A stretch of DNA of 64,000 nucleotides from Urechidicola croceus (GCF_001761325.1 NZ_CP017478.1:750001-814000); one strand, 5' to 3'. Counted from the stretch's first letter, positions 35,342 to 45,337 are shown. The notes: a model not told the origin generated them from the letters alone. Numbers and translations are program-made.

Positions 35342-37636
35342 ATGAAGGTTTGTATTGCAGAAAAACCAAGTGTAGCACGTGAAATTGCCTCTGTTTTAGG
35401 AGCCAATACAAAGCGTGATGGTTACTTTGAAGGTAATGGATATGCAGTAACTTATACATTTGGTCATTTATGCACACTATTTGAACCTAATGATTATAAG
35501 CCCCATTGGAAAAGTTGGGATTTAAACAACTTACCAATGTTACCTAAAAAATTTAAAACTAAAGTTTCTGATAATCAAGGTATACAAAAGCAATTTAATA
35601 TAGTAAAGGGACTTTTTGATAAAGCCGACGTAATCATAAATTGTGGGGATGCAGGTCAAGAAGGAGAACTTATTCAGCGTTGGGTAATTGACCAAGCAGA
35701 ATATAAAGGTGATATTAAACGCCTTTGGATTTCGTCTTTGACCACTGAAGCAATTAAAGAAGGATTTGAAAATTTAAAACTGTCTTCAGATTATGATAAC
35801 CTTTATTACGCAGGCTTTTCAAGAGCAATTGGAGATTGGCTTTTAGGTATGAATGCAACACGTTTATACACAGTAAAACACGGAGGTTACAAACAGATGC
35901 TTTCCGTTGGTAGAGTTCAAACACCTACGTTAGCAATGGTTGTTAATCGTCATAAAGAAATTGAAAATTTTAGACCACAACCTTATTGGGAATTACAAAC
36001 TCTATATCGCGAAACCTTATTCAATTGTGAAGAAGGTCGTTTCTTAAAAAAAGAAGAAGGTGAAAATTTTGCTAATAAAGTAAAAGAAAGTGAATTTGAA
36101 ATTGTTTCTATTACTAAGAAAAAAGGAAATGAGTATGCTCCAAAACTTTTTGATTTAACAGGCCTACAGGTTTATTGCAATAATAAATTTGGCTTTTCTG
36201 CAGATGAAACACTAAAAATAGTTCAAAAATTATATGAACAAAAAGTAGTAACATATCCTAGAGTTGATACCACATTTTTACCAAATGATGTCTATCCTAA
36301 AGTTACAGGAATACTTCAAAACTTAAAAACATATTCTACTTTTACAGAACCTTTATTCGGTAAAAAAATAAAAAAATCATCAAGGGTCTTTAATGATAAA
36401 AAAGTAACCGATCACCATGCAATAATTCCAACTGGAGTTCAAATTAACTTACAGTACAATCAAAATTTAGTTTATGACATCATTACACGACGGTTTATTG
36501 CTGTATTTTATGATGATTGTAAAGTATCAAACACTGCAGTAATTGGAAAAGCGGATTCAGTAACTTTTAGGACAACTGGTAAAGAAATTATTGAAAAAGG
36601 TTGGAGAGTTGTTTTTGAAAATCCTAATAAAAATGAAAAGAAAGAAATAGGAATTTTACCCACTTTTACTAAAGGTGAAAAAGGCCCTCACGAACCATCC
36701 TTTCTAGAAAAAGAAACAAAACCTCCAAAAAACTTTACTGAAGCGACATTACTCCGTGCTATGGAAACAGCCGGTAAGCAAGTAGATGATGATGAAATGA
36801 GAGAAATAATGAAAGAAAATGGCATTGGAAGGCCTTCTACTCGTGCAAATATCATTGAAACATTATTTAAGAGAAAATATATAGTTAGAAATAAAAAATT
36901 AGTCATTCCAACAACTACAGGAATACAATTGATTGACACAATTCAAAATGAACTATTGAAATCTGCTGAATTAACGGGTCAATGGGAAAAACAATTAAAA
37001 GAAATTGAAAAAGGAAATTTCAACGCTGGAACTTTCATAAAAAATATGAAAAAAATGGTAGACGATTTAGTATATGAAGTTCGTAGTGAAAAAGTAAGGG
37101 CTAATATTTCTCATGTAGTAACAACAAATAGTAAACCCCAAAAAGCATCCAAAAAAGTAAAAGGCATAATCTCAAAAAAATGCCCTAAATGTAAAAAAGG
37201 TAGTATTTTAAAAGGTAAAACAGCCTTTGGTTGTAGTGAATTTAAAAGTGGATGTAACCTTAGATTACCGTTTTCTTTTTTAGATAAAAAAATATCTGAA
37301 AATCAATATATAAGATTGATAGATAAAGGATGTACTGTAAATTTAAAAGGATTTAAAATTAACAATTCAAAAGTTGAAGGATTAGTTAGGTTTAACGAAC
37401 AATTTGAATTGATTTTAGAACAAAAAAAGAATACACAACAACAAAACATTCCTGATGTAATAAAATGTCCTAAATGTAACCAAGGTACTATACTTAAAGG
37501 AAAAACTGCATATGGATGTAGTGAATATAAAAAGACTTGTGATTTTATTTACTCATTTGATACCATAAGAGATAAAGCACAAGGTAAACCCTTGAATAAA
37601 GAACTTGTATATAACATTTTGAATGGAAATAATTAA
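35342..37636 (+). CDS. topB: DNA topoisomerase III (type IA)
   Basis: 764 aa. The N-terminal TOPRIM domain has CIAEKPSVAREIASVLGA and the metal-binding INCGDAGQEGELIQRW. SVGRVQTPTLAMV precedes the active-site Tyr305 (VVTYPRVDTTFLP), which cuts and re-joins one DNA strand. GRPSTRANIIETL follows in the fourth domain. The C-terminus has two zinc-ribbon-like repeats, CPKCKKGSILKGKTAFGCSE and CPKCNQGTILKGKTAYGCSE. It relaxes negative supercoils and decatenates replication or recombination intermediates. The last 14 bp overlap the start of the pseudouridine-synthase gene. Confidence 0.95.
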   Translation: MKVCIAEKPSVAREIASVLGANTKRDGYFEGNGYAVTYTFGHLCTLFEPNDYKPHWKSWDLNNLPMLPKKFKTKVSDNQGIQKQFNIVKGLFDKADVIINCGDAGQEGELIQRWVIDQAEYKGDIKRLWISSLTTEAIKEGFENLKLSSDYDNLYYAGFSRAIGDWLLGMNATRLYTVKHGGYKQMLSVGRVQTPTLAMVVNRHKEIENFRPQPYWELQTLYRETLFNCEEGRFLKKEEGENFANKVKESEFEIVSITKKKGNEYAPKLFDLTGLQVYCNNKFGFSADETLKIVQKLYEQKVVTYPRVDTTFLPNDVYPKVTGILQNLKTYSTFTEPLFGKKIKKSSRVFNDKKVTDHHAIIPTGVQINLQYNQNLVYDIITRRFIAVFYDDCKVSNTAVIGKADSVTFRTTGKEIIEKGWRVVFENPNKNEKKEIGILPTFTKGEKGPHEPSFLEKETKPPKNFTEATLLRAMETAGKQVDDDEMREIMKENGIGRPSTRANIIETLFKRKYIVRNKKLVIPTTTGIQLIDTIQNELLKSAELTGQWEKQLKEIEKGNFNAGTFIKNMKKMVDDLVYEVRSEKVRANISHVVTTNSKPQKASKKVKGIISKKCPKCKKGSILKGKTAFGCSEFKSGCNLRLPFSFLDKKISENQYIRLIDKGCTVNLKGFKINNSKVEGLVRFNEQFELILEQKKNTQQQNIPDVIKCPKCNQGTILKGKTAYGCSEYKKTCDFIYSFDTIRDKAQGKPLNKELVYNILNGNN

Positions 37637-38213
37637 GAACCATCGTCATTTTATTGTCTGTAAACCTGATGGTTATTTAAGTCAGTTTATAAGTAACCAA
37701 ACAAAAAGAACGAACAAAAAAATGTTAGGTGAACTTTATAATTTCCCCAAAAACACTATGGCAATTGGTCGTTTAGACGAAGATTCTGAAGGTTTATTAT
37801 TTCTAACAACAGATGGAAAAACAAGTCAATTGATAAGAAGTAATAAAATAGAAAAAGAATATTATGCACAAGTTGATGGTATCATTACTGGTGATGCTAT
37901 AAATCAACTTTCCAAAGGTGTTGAAATAGGTTTTGATGGTAAAAAATATATAACTAAACCCTGTAAAACATTTAAAATAGAAAAATTACCTACTTTACCA
38001 ATAAGAAGAAAAAAAATCAGAGATGATCGTCATGGACCTACAAGTTGGGTATCAATCACTCTTACTGAGGGTAAATTTAGGCAAGTTCGCAAAATGACAT
38101 CTGCAGTGGGATTTCCTACTTTAAGATTAATTCGTTTTCGTATTGGAGATGTTGAACTAAATTCAATGAAAGCTGGAGACGTGATTGAGGTTCCAAATTT
38201 TAATATATCCTAA
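37623..38213 (+). CDS. rluE: RsuA/RluE-type rRNA pseudouridine synthase
   Basis: 196 aa without an S4 domain. The catalytic Asp lies in AIGRLDEDSEGLLFLTTDG, with KEYYAQVDG and the RNA-binding EGKFRQVRKMTSAVGFPTLRLIRFRIG. The length and start fit the RluE group, which modifies 23S rRNA, though the exact uridine is not provable from sequence. The start lies inside the end of topB. Confidence 0.87.
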   Translation: MEIIKNHRHFIVCKPDGYLSQFISNQTKRTNKKMLGELYNFPKNTMAIGRLDEDSEGLLFLTTDGKTSQLIRSNKIEKEYYAQVDGIITGDAINQLSKGVEIGFDGKKYITKPCKTFKIEKLPTLPIRRKKIRDDRHGPTSWVSITLTEGKFRQVRKMTSAVGFPTLRLIRFRIGDVELNSMKAGDVIEVPNFNIS

Positions 38214-38232
38214 AACTATAACTTTGCCATAT

Positions 38233-39465
38233 ATGTCAAAAAAAATACTCATTATTGGATTTGTATGGCCAGAGCCTAATTCTACTGCTGCTGGAAGCAG
38301 AATATTACAACTCATTGATATTTTCTTAAATCAAAATTATGAAATAAATTTTGCATGTGCTGCATCAAAAAATGATAAATCATTTCCTTTAGAAACTTTA
38401 GGCATCAAAACAGAAATCATAGAATTAAATAGTTCTAACTTCGATGTGTTTATAAAGAAATTAAAGCCCAATATTGTTCTATTTGATAGGTACCTAACGG
38501 AAGAACAATATGGATGGAGAGTAACTGAAAACTGTCCTGATTCATTAAAAATTTTAGATACTGAAGATTTACATTTTTTAAGACATGCAAGACAAGTAGC
38601 ATTTAAGATAGGTGAGAAAATATCAATTAAACACTTATCAAATGATATTGCCAAACGAGAAATTGCGAGTATATATCGTTGTGATTTAAGTTTGATTATT
38701 TCAAAATATGAGCATGAATTGCTAACTAATACTTTCAATATACCACCTACACTTTTATTTTACATTCCATTTTTATTAAATAAAATAGATTCTGATATTA
38801 TTAACTCCTATCCTACTTATGAAGAACGCCAACATTTTATGACTATTGGGAATATTAGACATGAACCAAATTGGAATGCTATTCAATATTTAAAAAAAGA
38901 TATTTGGCCATTAATACGTAAGGAATTACCTTCTGCTGAAATGCATATTTACGGTGCCTATATTACCGAAAAGGTATCTCAATTAAATAATGCTAAAGAA
39001 GGGTTTATTATAAAAGGTTGGGCTGAAAACACTGAAAAAGTATTTAAAACACATCGCGTTTGTTTGGCACCAATCAGATTTGGTGCTGGCTTAAAAGGAA
39101 AACTTATTGACTCAATGAAATATGGCACACCTAGTGTTACAACATCGATTGGCTCAGAAGGTATGGTTTTCAACTCACTTTGGAATGGCTTTGTTACTGA
39201 TGAACCTAAAGAATTTTCTAAAAAAGCAATTGAATTATTTAATAATAAAAATACTTGGGAAGTTGCTCAAAAAAATGGAGTAGATATTATAAATAATAAC
39301 TTTTTAAAAGAACAGTTCAATAGTTCTCTAATTAATAGTATTGATAGTCTACAAAAAAACATCTCAAAACATAGATTGAACAACTTTACTGGTCAAATGT
39401 TAAATCATCATACAATGAAAAGCACCAAATATTTCTCTAAATGGATTGAAGAAAAAAATTCATAA
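38233..39465 (+). CDS. Glycosyltransferase (GT4-like)
   Basis: 410 aa from the ATG at 38233 (MSKKILIIGFVWPEPNSTAA); an upstream frame start at 38185 would lie inside the previous gene. It shows a GT-B fold: an N-terminal domain with a GxRI loop near 20, and a C-terminal half with TIGNIRHEPNWNAIQYLKKDIWP, IYGAYITEKV, IKGWAENTEKVFKTHRVCLAPIRFGAGLKGKLIDSMKYGTPSVTTSIGSEG, the usual sugar-nucleotide-binding region of glycosyl transferase group 1. Donor and acceptor are unknown. It follows the rluE-type gene by 19 bp and may be co-transcribed with topB and rluE. Confidence 0.87.
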   Translation: MSKKILIIGFVWPEPNSTAAGSRILQLIDIFLNQNYEINFACAASKNDKSFPLETLGIKTEIIELNSSNFDVFIKKLKPNIVLFDRYLTEEQYGWRVTENCPDSLKILDTEDLHFLRHARQVAFKIGEKISIKHLSNDIAKREIASIYRCDLSLIISKYEHELLTNTFNIPPTLLFYIPFLLNKIDSDIINSYPTYEERQHFMTIGNIRHEPNWNAIQYLKKDIWPLIRKELPSAEMHIYGAYITEKVSQLNNAKEGFIIKGWAENTEKVFKTHRVCLAPIRFGAGLKGKLIDSMKYGTPSVTTSIGSEGMVFNSLWNGFVTDEPKEFSKKAIELFNNKNTWEVAQKNGVDIINNNFLKEQFNSSLINSIDSLQKNISKHRLNNFTGQMLNHHTMKSTKYFSKWIEEKNS

Positions 39466-39544
39466 AAAGTACACTCCACTGAAATAATTAAAAACTGTAT
39501 TTGTTTATTAATTAATTTTGGCGAAAATTAAAAATATACATTGA

Positions 39545-40066
39545 ATGCTTGAATACAAAATCCAATTATTATCAACAGCAATATTGTTACTGGTTTTATT
39601 AATCATTTTTCAATTAATAAAACGTGCAATAAAAAAGTTTACTTTAATAAAATCTATTGAAATCAATAGAAGAAAAATTATTCTAAACTTAACTTATTTA
39701 ATTCTATATTTAATTCTTGCAATAGGATTAGCAATAATTTGGGGAGTAGATTTAGATCAATTCATGCTATTCATTACTTCTATCTTAGCAGTTTTAGGAG
39801 TTGGTTTTTTTGCTCAATGGTCTATTTTATCTAACTTAACAGCAAGTGTTATACTTTTCTTTAACCATCCAGTACGTATTGGCGATAGAATTAAAATATT
39901 AGATAAAGATTTTAATTGGGTTGGAGAAGTAAAAGATATTACTGGTTTTTACTTATTCATGAAAACTGATGATGGCGAAAATATTACAATTCCAAATTCA
40001 TTAGTAATGCAAAAAGGTATTGAAATACTTGAAGGACAAAAAGAAACCTTTGAAGAAGAAATTTAA
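39545..40066 (+). CDS. MscS-type mechanosensitive ion channel (short form)
   Basis: 173 aa. Two N-terminal membrane helices (about 8-26 and 44-65) are followed by the pore-lining TM3 and upper beta domain signature ITSILAVLGVGFFAQWSILSNLTASVILFFNHPVRIGDRIKIL and by ITIPNSLVMQKGIEI. The cytoplasmic vestibule is truncated compared with E. coli MscS (286 aa), as in many small Bacteroidota members. Its role is to release solutes on hypo-osmotic shock. It sits 9 bp before the rlmF gene. Confidence 0.9.
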   Translation: MLEYKIQLLSTAILLLVLLIIFQLIKRAIKKFTLIKSIEINRRKIILNLTYLILYLILAIGLAIIWGVDLDQFMLFITSILAVLGVGFFAQWSILSNLTASVILFFNHPVRIGDRIKILDKDFNWVGEVKDITGFYLFMKTDDGENITIPNSLVMQKGIEILEGQKETFEEEI

Positions 40067-40075
40067 AAGATTGAT

Positions 40076-40921
40076 TTGCATCCAAACAATATACATAATA
40101 CGTCATACGATTTTAAAAACCTAATAAAAGTTCATGATGAATTAAAACGGTTTGTTTTCATTAATGATTATGGCAATGAAACTATAGATTTTTCAGATAA
40201 TGCATCAGTTTTACATTTGAACAAGGCTATTTTAATGTATTATTACAAAGTAAATGACTGGAATATACCAAAAAACTATTTATGCCCACCTATTCCTGGA
40301 AGAGCAGATTATATACATCATATTGCAGATTTATTTTCAAAAAAAGATTTAATTGGATTAGATATTGGCGTAGGCGCCAACTGCATATATCCTATTCTTG
40401 GTTCTCAAATTTATAACTGGAAAATGGTTGGAGCAGATATTAATATAGATTCTGTTAACGCAGCAAAGACTAATATTATATCAACTAAAAAATTAGAAGA
40501 CAATATAGAAATTCGCCATCAAGAAAATAATGCTAATATATTTGAAGGTATTATACATTCTGGAGAACACTTCAATTTTACAATGTGTAATCCTCCTTTT
40601 CATTCTTCAAAAGAAGAAGCTTCAAAAGGCTCACTTCGAAAATTAAAAAATTTACATAATACCAAAACACTTTCATTAAACTTTGGAGGTCAAGCAAATG
40701 AATTGTGGTGCAACGGTGGTGAAGCTTTATTTATAAAACGAATGATAAAGCAAAGTGTAACTTTTAAATCTCAAGTAGAATGGTTTACAACTTTAGTATC
40801 GCAAAAAAACAATTTACCAAAAATTTATAAGCAACTTGATAAATTAAAAACTACTCACAAAACTATTGAAATGAGCCAGGGTAGTAAAAAAAGTCGATTT
40901 ATCGCTTGGAAATTTAATTAA
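40076..40921 (+). CDS. rlmF: 23S rRNA (adenine-1618-N6)-methyltransferase RlmF
   Basis: 281 aa. Family-typical segments are the N-terminal HPNNIHNTSYDFKNLI, PIPGRADYIHHIADLF, the SAM-binding GLDIGVGANCIYPILG and the catalytic NPPF motif in FTMCNPPFHSSKEEA, then GGQANELWCNGGEALFIKRM. The start codon appears to be TTG at 40076: an in-frame stop lies 10 bp upstream and no ATG or GTG fits the conserved N-terminus. It methylates A1618 of 23S rRNA. It ends by overlapping the convergent helicase gene by 4 bp. Confidence 0.92.
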   Translation: MHPNNIHNTSYDFKNLIKVHDELKRFVFINDYGNETIDFSDNASVLHLNKAILMYYYKVNDWNIPKNYLCPPIPGRADYIHHIADLFSKKDLIGLDIGVGANCIYPILGSQIYNWKMVGADINIDSVNAAKTNIISTKKLEDNIEIRHQENNANIFEGIIHSGEHFNFTMCNPPFHSSKEEASKGSLRKLKNLHNTKTLSLNFGGQANELWCNGGEALFIKRMIKQSVTFKSQVEWFTTLVSQKNNLPKIYKQLDKLKTTHKTIEMSQGSKKSRFIAWKFN

Positions 40922-42471
40922 TCTTCTGGTGGGAAACCATTAATTTCTTCAAAAACTGTGTCAAAATTATCTCGTAAATATAGACGTAATTTTTTACGAT
41001 AGTCATCTCTTAGCCAATCAATAAAATTATGTGTACTTCTACAAATACACTTTGAATAACGATCAATTCTAAAATCAATATCATCACCCAATTTTTTAGC
41101 TAAATCATAAGCATCATAAACATCTTCACTATTTTCTACACATATTCTTGCATGTTGCGCAATTGATTTTTCCAGTACAACCTTTGAAGATTGACCACTA
41201 TTTATTGATGTGATATAAGTTTTTTTAATATCAAATGAAACATCTTCGGTCTTTGCAAATTCGGCTCTTAATGCATCAGGCATTTCATAAGCGAAATTAC
41301 TTTCTAGTTCTTCATCATTTAATAAACTATCTACATAATAATTAGGTGATCGGAATATCTTTTGCCAATCAAGATCCGCTCCCCAAGGTCCAAAACGATG
41401 AAAATTATTACCTAAGTCAATTACAGAAAAAGTAGACTTATCTTTCAAAATACGAGATCCTCGTCCAATCATTTGATAGTACAATGTCAAAGATTTTGTA
41501 GCTCTGTTTAAAATAATAGTATCTACAGTTGGCTCATCAAAACCAGTAGTCAAAATACTTACCGAAGTAAGAATTGCATTTGGTGTTACTTTAAACCATT
41601 TCAAAATCATTTTACGCTGTTTCTTAGTACATGTATTGTCTAAATGTGCAATTGGATAACCCGCTGCTTTAAAGGTTTCATATACATGTAAAGATGTGTT
41701 AATACCATTGTTAAAGATTAAAGTCTTCTTCCCTTTAGAACGTTCTTCATATGCTTGTAATAACTTTGAAAGCATATCATTATTGGTGTATAAATCTTCT
41801 GAAGACTTAACAGTATAATCACCATTTGATCCAATCTCTAATGAAGTCAAACCAACATTGTAAGAATATGTTTCTGCACGAGCCAAAAATCTATTTTCAA
41901 TCAATGACTCAATAGACTCACCAGTAATTAATTCATTATAATTATCTTTCATTGGGAGTTTCATATTAGAACTCAATGGAGTAGCTGTAACACCTAAGAG
42001 GAATGACTTATCAAAAAATTTGAATAATTTGGTAAATGAATTATAGTGTGCCTCATCAATAATTACTAAACCAATATCAGAAATATCAAGTTTATCATCA
42101 TTAAGTCGATTGTTCAAAGTTTCCACCATTGCAACAAAACAACTATAATCAAATTGATCGTCTAAGTTTGCTTTACTATCAACAACTTTGTTAGTTACAC
42201 CAAACTCGCTAAGCATTTTAGAAGTTTGTTTACACAACTCGATACGATGCGTAAGTACTAGAACTTTCTTTTTATGATGTTTTAAATACTGTCTTACAAT
42301 TTCAGAAAATATAACTGTTTTACCTCCTCCTGTTGGTAATTGATATAGCAAATGATAATCTTCTGGTGCTTCTTCAAAACATTTGAAAATTTTATTAATA
42401 GCACCTTTTTGATAACTATATAAATCTTTACCTGCTTTTCTTTCTTCTAATTCTGTAGTTGTTGTAGACAT
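40918..42471 (-). CDS. DEAD/DEAH-box superfamily II helicase
   Basis: 517 aa. Walker A LPTGGGKTVIF lies near 46-56, motif Ia HRIELCKQT, the DEAH box VIIDEAH, motif III GVTATPLSS, and the second RecA domain holds ILTTGFDEPTVDTIILNRATKSLTLYYQMIGRGSR with the arginine finger. It matches the SSL2/type-III-restriction-like helicases common as single genes in Flavobacteria; no methyltransferase or nuclease partner is adjacent. The role in repair or RNA metabolism is not fixed. TATTTTTG at 42491-42498 (minus) is a possible -7 box. Confidence 0.88.
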   Translation of the reverse strand: MSTTTTELEERKAGKDLYSYQKGAINKIFKCFEEAPEDYHLLYQLPTGGGKTVIFSEIVRQYLKHHKKKVLVLTHRIELCKQTSKMLSEFGVTNKVVDSKANLDDQFDYSCFVAMVETLNNRLNDDKLDISDIGLVIIDEAHYNSFTKLFKFFDKSFLLGVTATPLSSNMKLPMKDNYNELITGESIESLIENRFLARAETYSYNVGLTSLEIGSNGDYTVKSSEDLYTNNDMLSKLLQAYEERSKGKKTLIFNNGINTSLHVYETFKAAGYPIAHLDNTCTKKQRKMILKWFKVTPNAILTSVSILTTGFDEPTVDTIILNRATKSLTLYYQMIGRGSRILKDKSTFSVIDLGNNFHRFGPWGADLDWQKIFRSPNYYVDSLLNDEELESNFAYEMPDALRAEFAKTEDVSFDIKKTYITSINSGQSSKVVLEKSIAQHARICVENSEDVYDAYDLAKKLGDDIDFRIDRYSKCICRSTHNFIDWLRDDYRKKLRLYLRDNFDTVFEEINGFPPED

Positions 42472-42558
42472 AAATAAGTTGTGTAAAATGCAAAAATAAC
42501 ATCTTTATTGGGGTTTTAACGAATATAAACCGTGAAAGTTTTTAAGTATTGTTAACAA

Positions 42559-44085
42559 CTATTTTAATTTATTCTCAAGTATAAGTATATCAGCATTTTT
42601 ATTATTCCATAATTCTTTATTTTCATCAGGAACTGGTGTAAAACTATAAGTAAAAGAACTGAGAATAATATCTTTATCTCCATCTTGGTCTACATCACCT
42701 GAATCCATTAATAACCATCTTCCTAATTTTGAATCTTCTATAGTTTTAGGTTCAAACTCATATGTTTTATAATTTTTGTTTTCAAGATATACAAAGGATC
42801 TCTTTGGATGATTTTTATAATCTGGAAAAGTTGATATTATACCAAAATCAAAATCACCATCCATATCAAAATCTTCAGCAACTAATCTTGTTGATCCATT
42901 AATTGAGAAAAAATATTTTTCTTCAAAATTATTTTTTCCGTCGTTTATATGAATTCTCAAACCATGATATGGTTTATGTACATAAGTCTTATCTGCATTA
43001 TCGCCATTAACAGTTACTATATCTTGAAAACCATCATTATTAAAATCAATTAATTCAAACCAACTAAGTCCATAAATAGGACTAAATCGTATTACTTTTT
43101 CTGCATCAAATCGAAAATTATCTTTTTGATAAAGAATAGTAATCGATTCATCACCCTGAGCCATTAATGCTATTAAATCATCTTTTCCATCATTATCCAT
43201 ATCTTTGGCTAAAACTCGGATAGCGCCTGGTTGATTTAATAATACCTTTTTCTCAAAAACTCCATTTTTAAAATTATGTAGTAATGTTAATTTACCAGTA
43301 TGATGTCCAAACTCACTTATGACTAATTCATCTATTCCATCTTTATCAAGGTCATGAACTAAATTATTTACCGGTCTATGCAGTACTCCTGAAACATCAA
43401 ATTGCTCATTATCACGAGTCATTATAATTTTTCCAGAAGATAACTCTGAAGGGGTCAAAACTCCAACTGCTGTTGTATAAGAAATACTGTCATTTTCGGT
43501 ATATGCAGTTACTCCACTACCAAATGAACCAATCAAAGAATTACCTTCATTTAATTTATATGAATATAAATTTCCCGAAATATCACCTGTAAGAATTCTA
43601 TTTCTTTTTTCATCAAGGTCTAAGAACGTTATTAATGATCCTGGATTTTCATCAAGCGAAATGGTATTTGCAGTAAAACTAGTTAACTCATTTGATGTAT
43701 AATTATTTCCTTGAGACATAATAGAATCTGGAGCTTTATCTAAAATGTACTTCTTTAATATTTGCCAATCTTCACGCTCAATTACTGGCTTTAATGGAAA
43801 AATACCTGCTTTGTATATCAACTCAATTTCAGGAAATGATAAACCATCATACGGATTATATCCATCATATAAAACTCCTAAACGCGCACCAACTTCAGGT
43901 ATTACACCATCTTCCCATGCTTTTTTAGGTAGATCACTTATTGAAACTGGTATATGACAACTTGTACAATAGGTTTCATATAATACTTTTCCTCTTTCCT
44001 CCTCTTTAACTGCTTTAGAACATGAACTTAAAATTAAAATTATTAAAAGAGATACTACACACTTGACTATTTTATACTGACTCAT
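42559..44085 (-). CDS. Lipoprotein with cytochrome-c motif and FG-GAP/VCBS repeats
   Basis: 508 aa. The lipobox ILSSC gives a lipidated Cys22. Residues 30-120 resemble a cytochrome c domain: GKVLYETYCTSCH is a CxxCH haem-attachment site followed by a P-rich loop. The rest is a beta-propeller-like FG-GAP array with calcium-type repeats: DLDKDGIDELVISE, DMDNDGKDDLIALM, DFNNDGFQDIVTVN, DFDMDGDFDFGII and DVDQDGDKDIILSS. It is probably at the outer surface. The function is unknown: electron transfer to, or sensing of, an extracellular partner is possible, but the methionine ligand is not obvious. Confidence 0.85.
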   Translation of the reverse strand: MSQYKIVKCVVSLLIILILSSCSKAVKEEERGKVLYETYCTSCHIPVSISDLPKKAWEDGVIPEVGARLGVLYDGYNPYDGLSFPEIELIYKAGIFPLKPVIEREDWQILKKYILDKAPDSIMSQGNNYTSNELTSFTANTISLDENPGSLITFLDLDEKRNRILTGDISGNLYSYKLNEGNSLIGSFGSGVTAYTENDSISYTTAVGVLTPSELSSGKIIMTRDNEQFDVSGVLHRPVNNLVHDLDKDGIDELVISEFGHHTGKLTLLHNFKNGVFEKKVLLNQPGAIRVLAKDMDNDGKDDLIALMAQGDESITILYQKDNFRFDAEKVIRFSPIYGLSWFELIDFNNDGFQDIVTVNGDNADKTYVHKPYHGLRIHINDGKNNFEEKYFFSINGSTRLVAEDFDMDGDFDFGIISTFPDYKNHPKRSFVYLENKNYKTYEFEPKTIEDSKLGRWLLMDSGDVDQDGDKDIILSSFTYSFTPVPDENKELWNNKNADILILENKLK

Positions 44086-44515
44086 AAGTTTTAATTAGTT
44101 AGACTCTAAAGATATTAAAAAACACAACTCATCGATTACAATAAGAAAATTAGTTTTATTTAGAACTATTCAACTCTTCATTTCAAAGACTTTTTTACTA
44201 TAAAACAAAATAAATTATATTTTTTATTAAAAAAAATAGGCTCTATACATACTGTAAATACTAGGGTTATCATATTTTATTTTATTTATTTACTTTTTTT
44301 TTTATTTTTTTTTAAAACCATACGAAGTCTTTTATCGTATATAAATTGAAGACAACAAAAAATAGATAAAGTATAACATTATGAAAACAAGTAATAACAA
44401 TAAAATTGAAACTACAAAATGTAAAATTTCGATATATTTTATTCAGTTAAAATTTGTTTAATAATGATAAAGATGTTTTGACCCCAAGAATAGACAAACC
44501 CCTTACTGAAAAGAT

Positions 44516-44558
44516 AGCTGTAATTAAAAATTTATCAACCCCACAATTAATTACAGCT
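44516..44558. repeat. Inverted repeat, 12-bp arms
   Basis: The arms AGCTGTAATTAA and TTAATTACAGCT are exact complements with a 19-nt loop. A near-copy of the left arm (AGTTGTAATTAAAA) recurs at 44932-44945. Confidence 0.7.
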
Positions 44559-45043
44559 GCTTGAAGTAAATAGGTAATCAAAACAGAATTATATAAATAT
44601 AGTATTACAATGGGAAAATTGAATTGAAAAGAATAAAATACCAGAAGCTGATATCTAAATGATAATTTATTAAATATTGAAAAAACATTTATGATAATAT
44701 TGGTTATGTAGGAACATTTAGTTTCAGCTTCTTTTAAAATGAAAAGTAATAAGTATGATTAGTTAGTATTAGTTTAAACCCCAATGACAGATGAGGAATG
44801 TGTCTCATTTTTAGTTTTTAGTAAGTAAAAAGCGATCCGAAAATTAATTTTAATTTTCTAAAAAAATAAAGACACATCCTCTAAATCATTAAAATCATAC
44901 AATTGAAATATAAAAAACAATAATCATAAAAAGTTGTAATTAAAAGTGTATTGCCCCATAAAATAATAATTGAAAAAATAGTCCCCACGACTAAGTCCCC
45001 ACAATTATTCCCCACATGAAGTGAAGTTTGCTAGTTTGATTTT

Positions 45044-45131
45044 TTAGCAGTTGTAAAACTTAATCCATTAAAGTAATCCCCAAAATTATCTTTAAAATAA
45101 GTTATTATAACTGCTAATTTTTTTTACAACT
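45044..45131 (+). promoter_or_regulatory. Possible alternative-pairing RNA element
   Basis: TTAGCAGTTGTAA (45044-45056) can pair with TTATAACTGCTAA (45105-45117), and its 3' part AGTTGTAAAA can instead pair with TTTTACAACT (45122-45131). The pairings are mutually exclusive, as in attenuators or riboswitches. It lies about 200 bp before the DUF4331 gene. No known riboswitch class is recognised. Confidence 0.35.
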
Positions 45132-45337
45132 CTTAGAGTATTAAAACTCACACTGTAAACTTATAACTCATCTCAATAAATCTTAAAAATAATTCATTTA
45201 AAATACTCTGTAAACACAAGGGTTTGCGAGAAATTATTTTTTTTATTTCAACTTTTATAAAACCACCTCTTACTTTTTCTCGTAGGTATAAGTGAGAATC
45301 AAAACAAATAATTAATTAATAACAAAATTCTTTTACG

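Larger units (their letters stand above)
44086..45337. other. 1.25-kb gene-free region rich in inverted repeats
   Basis: There is no open frame of note on either strand. Three sizeable inverted repeats are present: 44516-44527 with 44547-44558 (12 bp exact), 44643-44660 with 44716-44732 (imperfect, ~17 bp) and 45044-45056 with 45105-45117 (13 pairs with one G-U). For the last, 45122-45131 offers a competing partner. CCCC runs recur at 44954, 44983, 44997 and 45010 in otherwise AT-rich DNA. It precedes the DUF4331/TonB module. It may be a structured RNA, a long leader or the remains of a mobile element; no transposase remnant is recognisable. Confidence 0.55.

Noticed and set aside
40918-42471. 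Restriction or phage-defence helicase
   Set aside because: No methyltransferase, nuclease or defence partner is adjacent; the neighbours are housekeeping genes.
44954-45013. Minus-strand G-quadruplex
   Set aside because: Four GGGG runs exist but one loop is ~25 nt and the others 9-10 nt, longer than usual for stable quadruplexes; kept only as part of the region's description.
33720-45013. GTCCCCAC recurring at 33720-33727 (minus), 44981 and 44995 as a repeat family
   Set aside because: An 8-mer at three sites, also found inside a coding region near 24636, is too short to support a repeat family.
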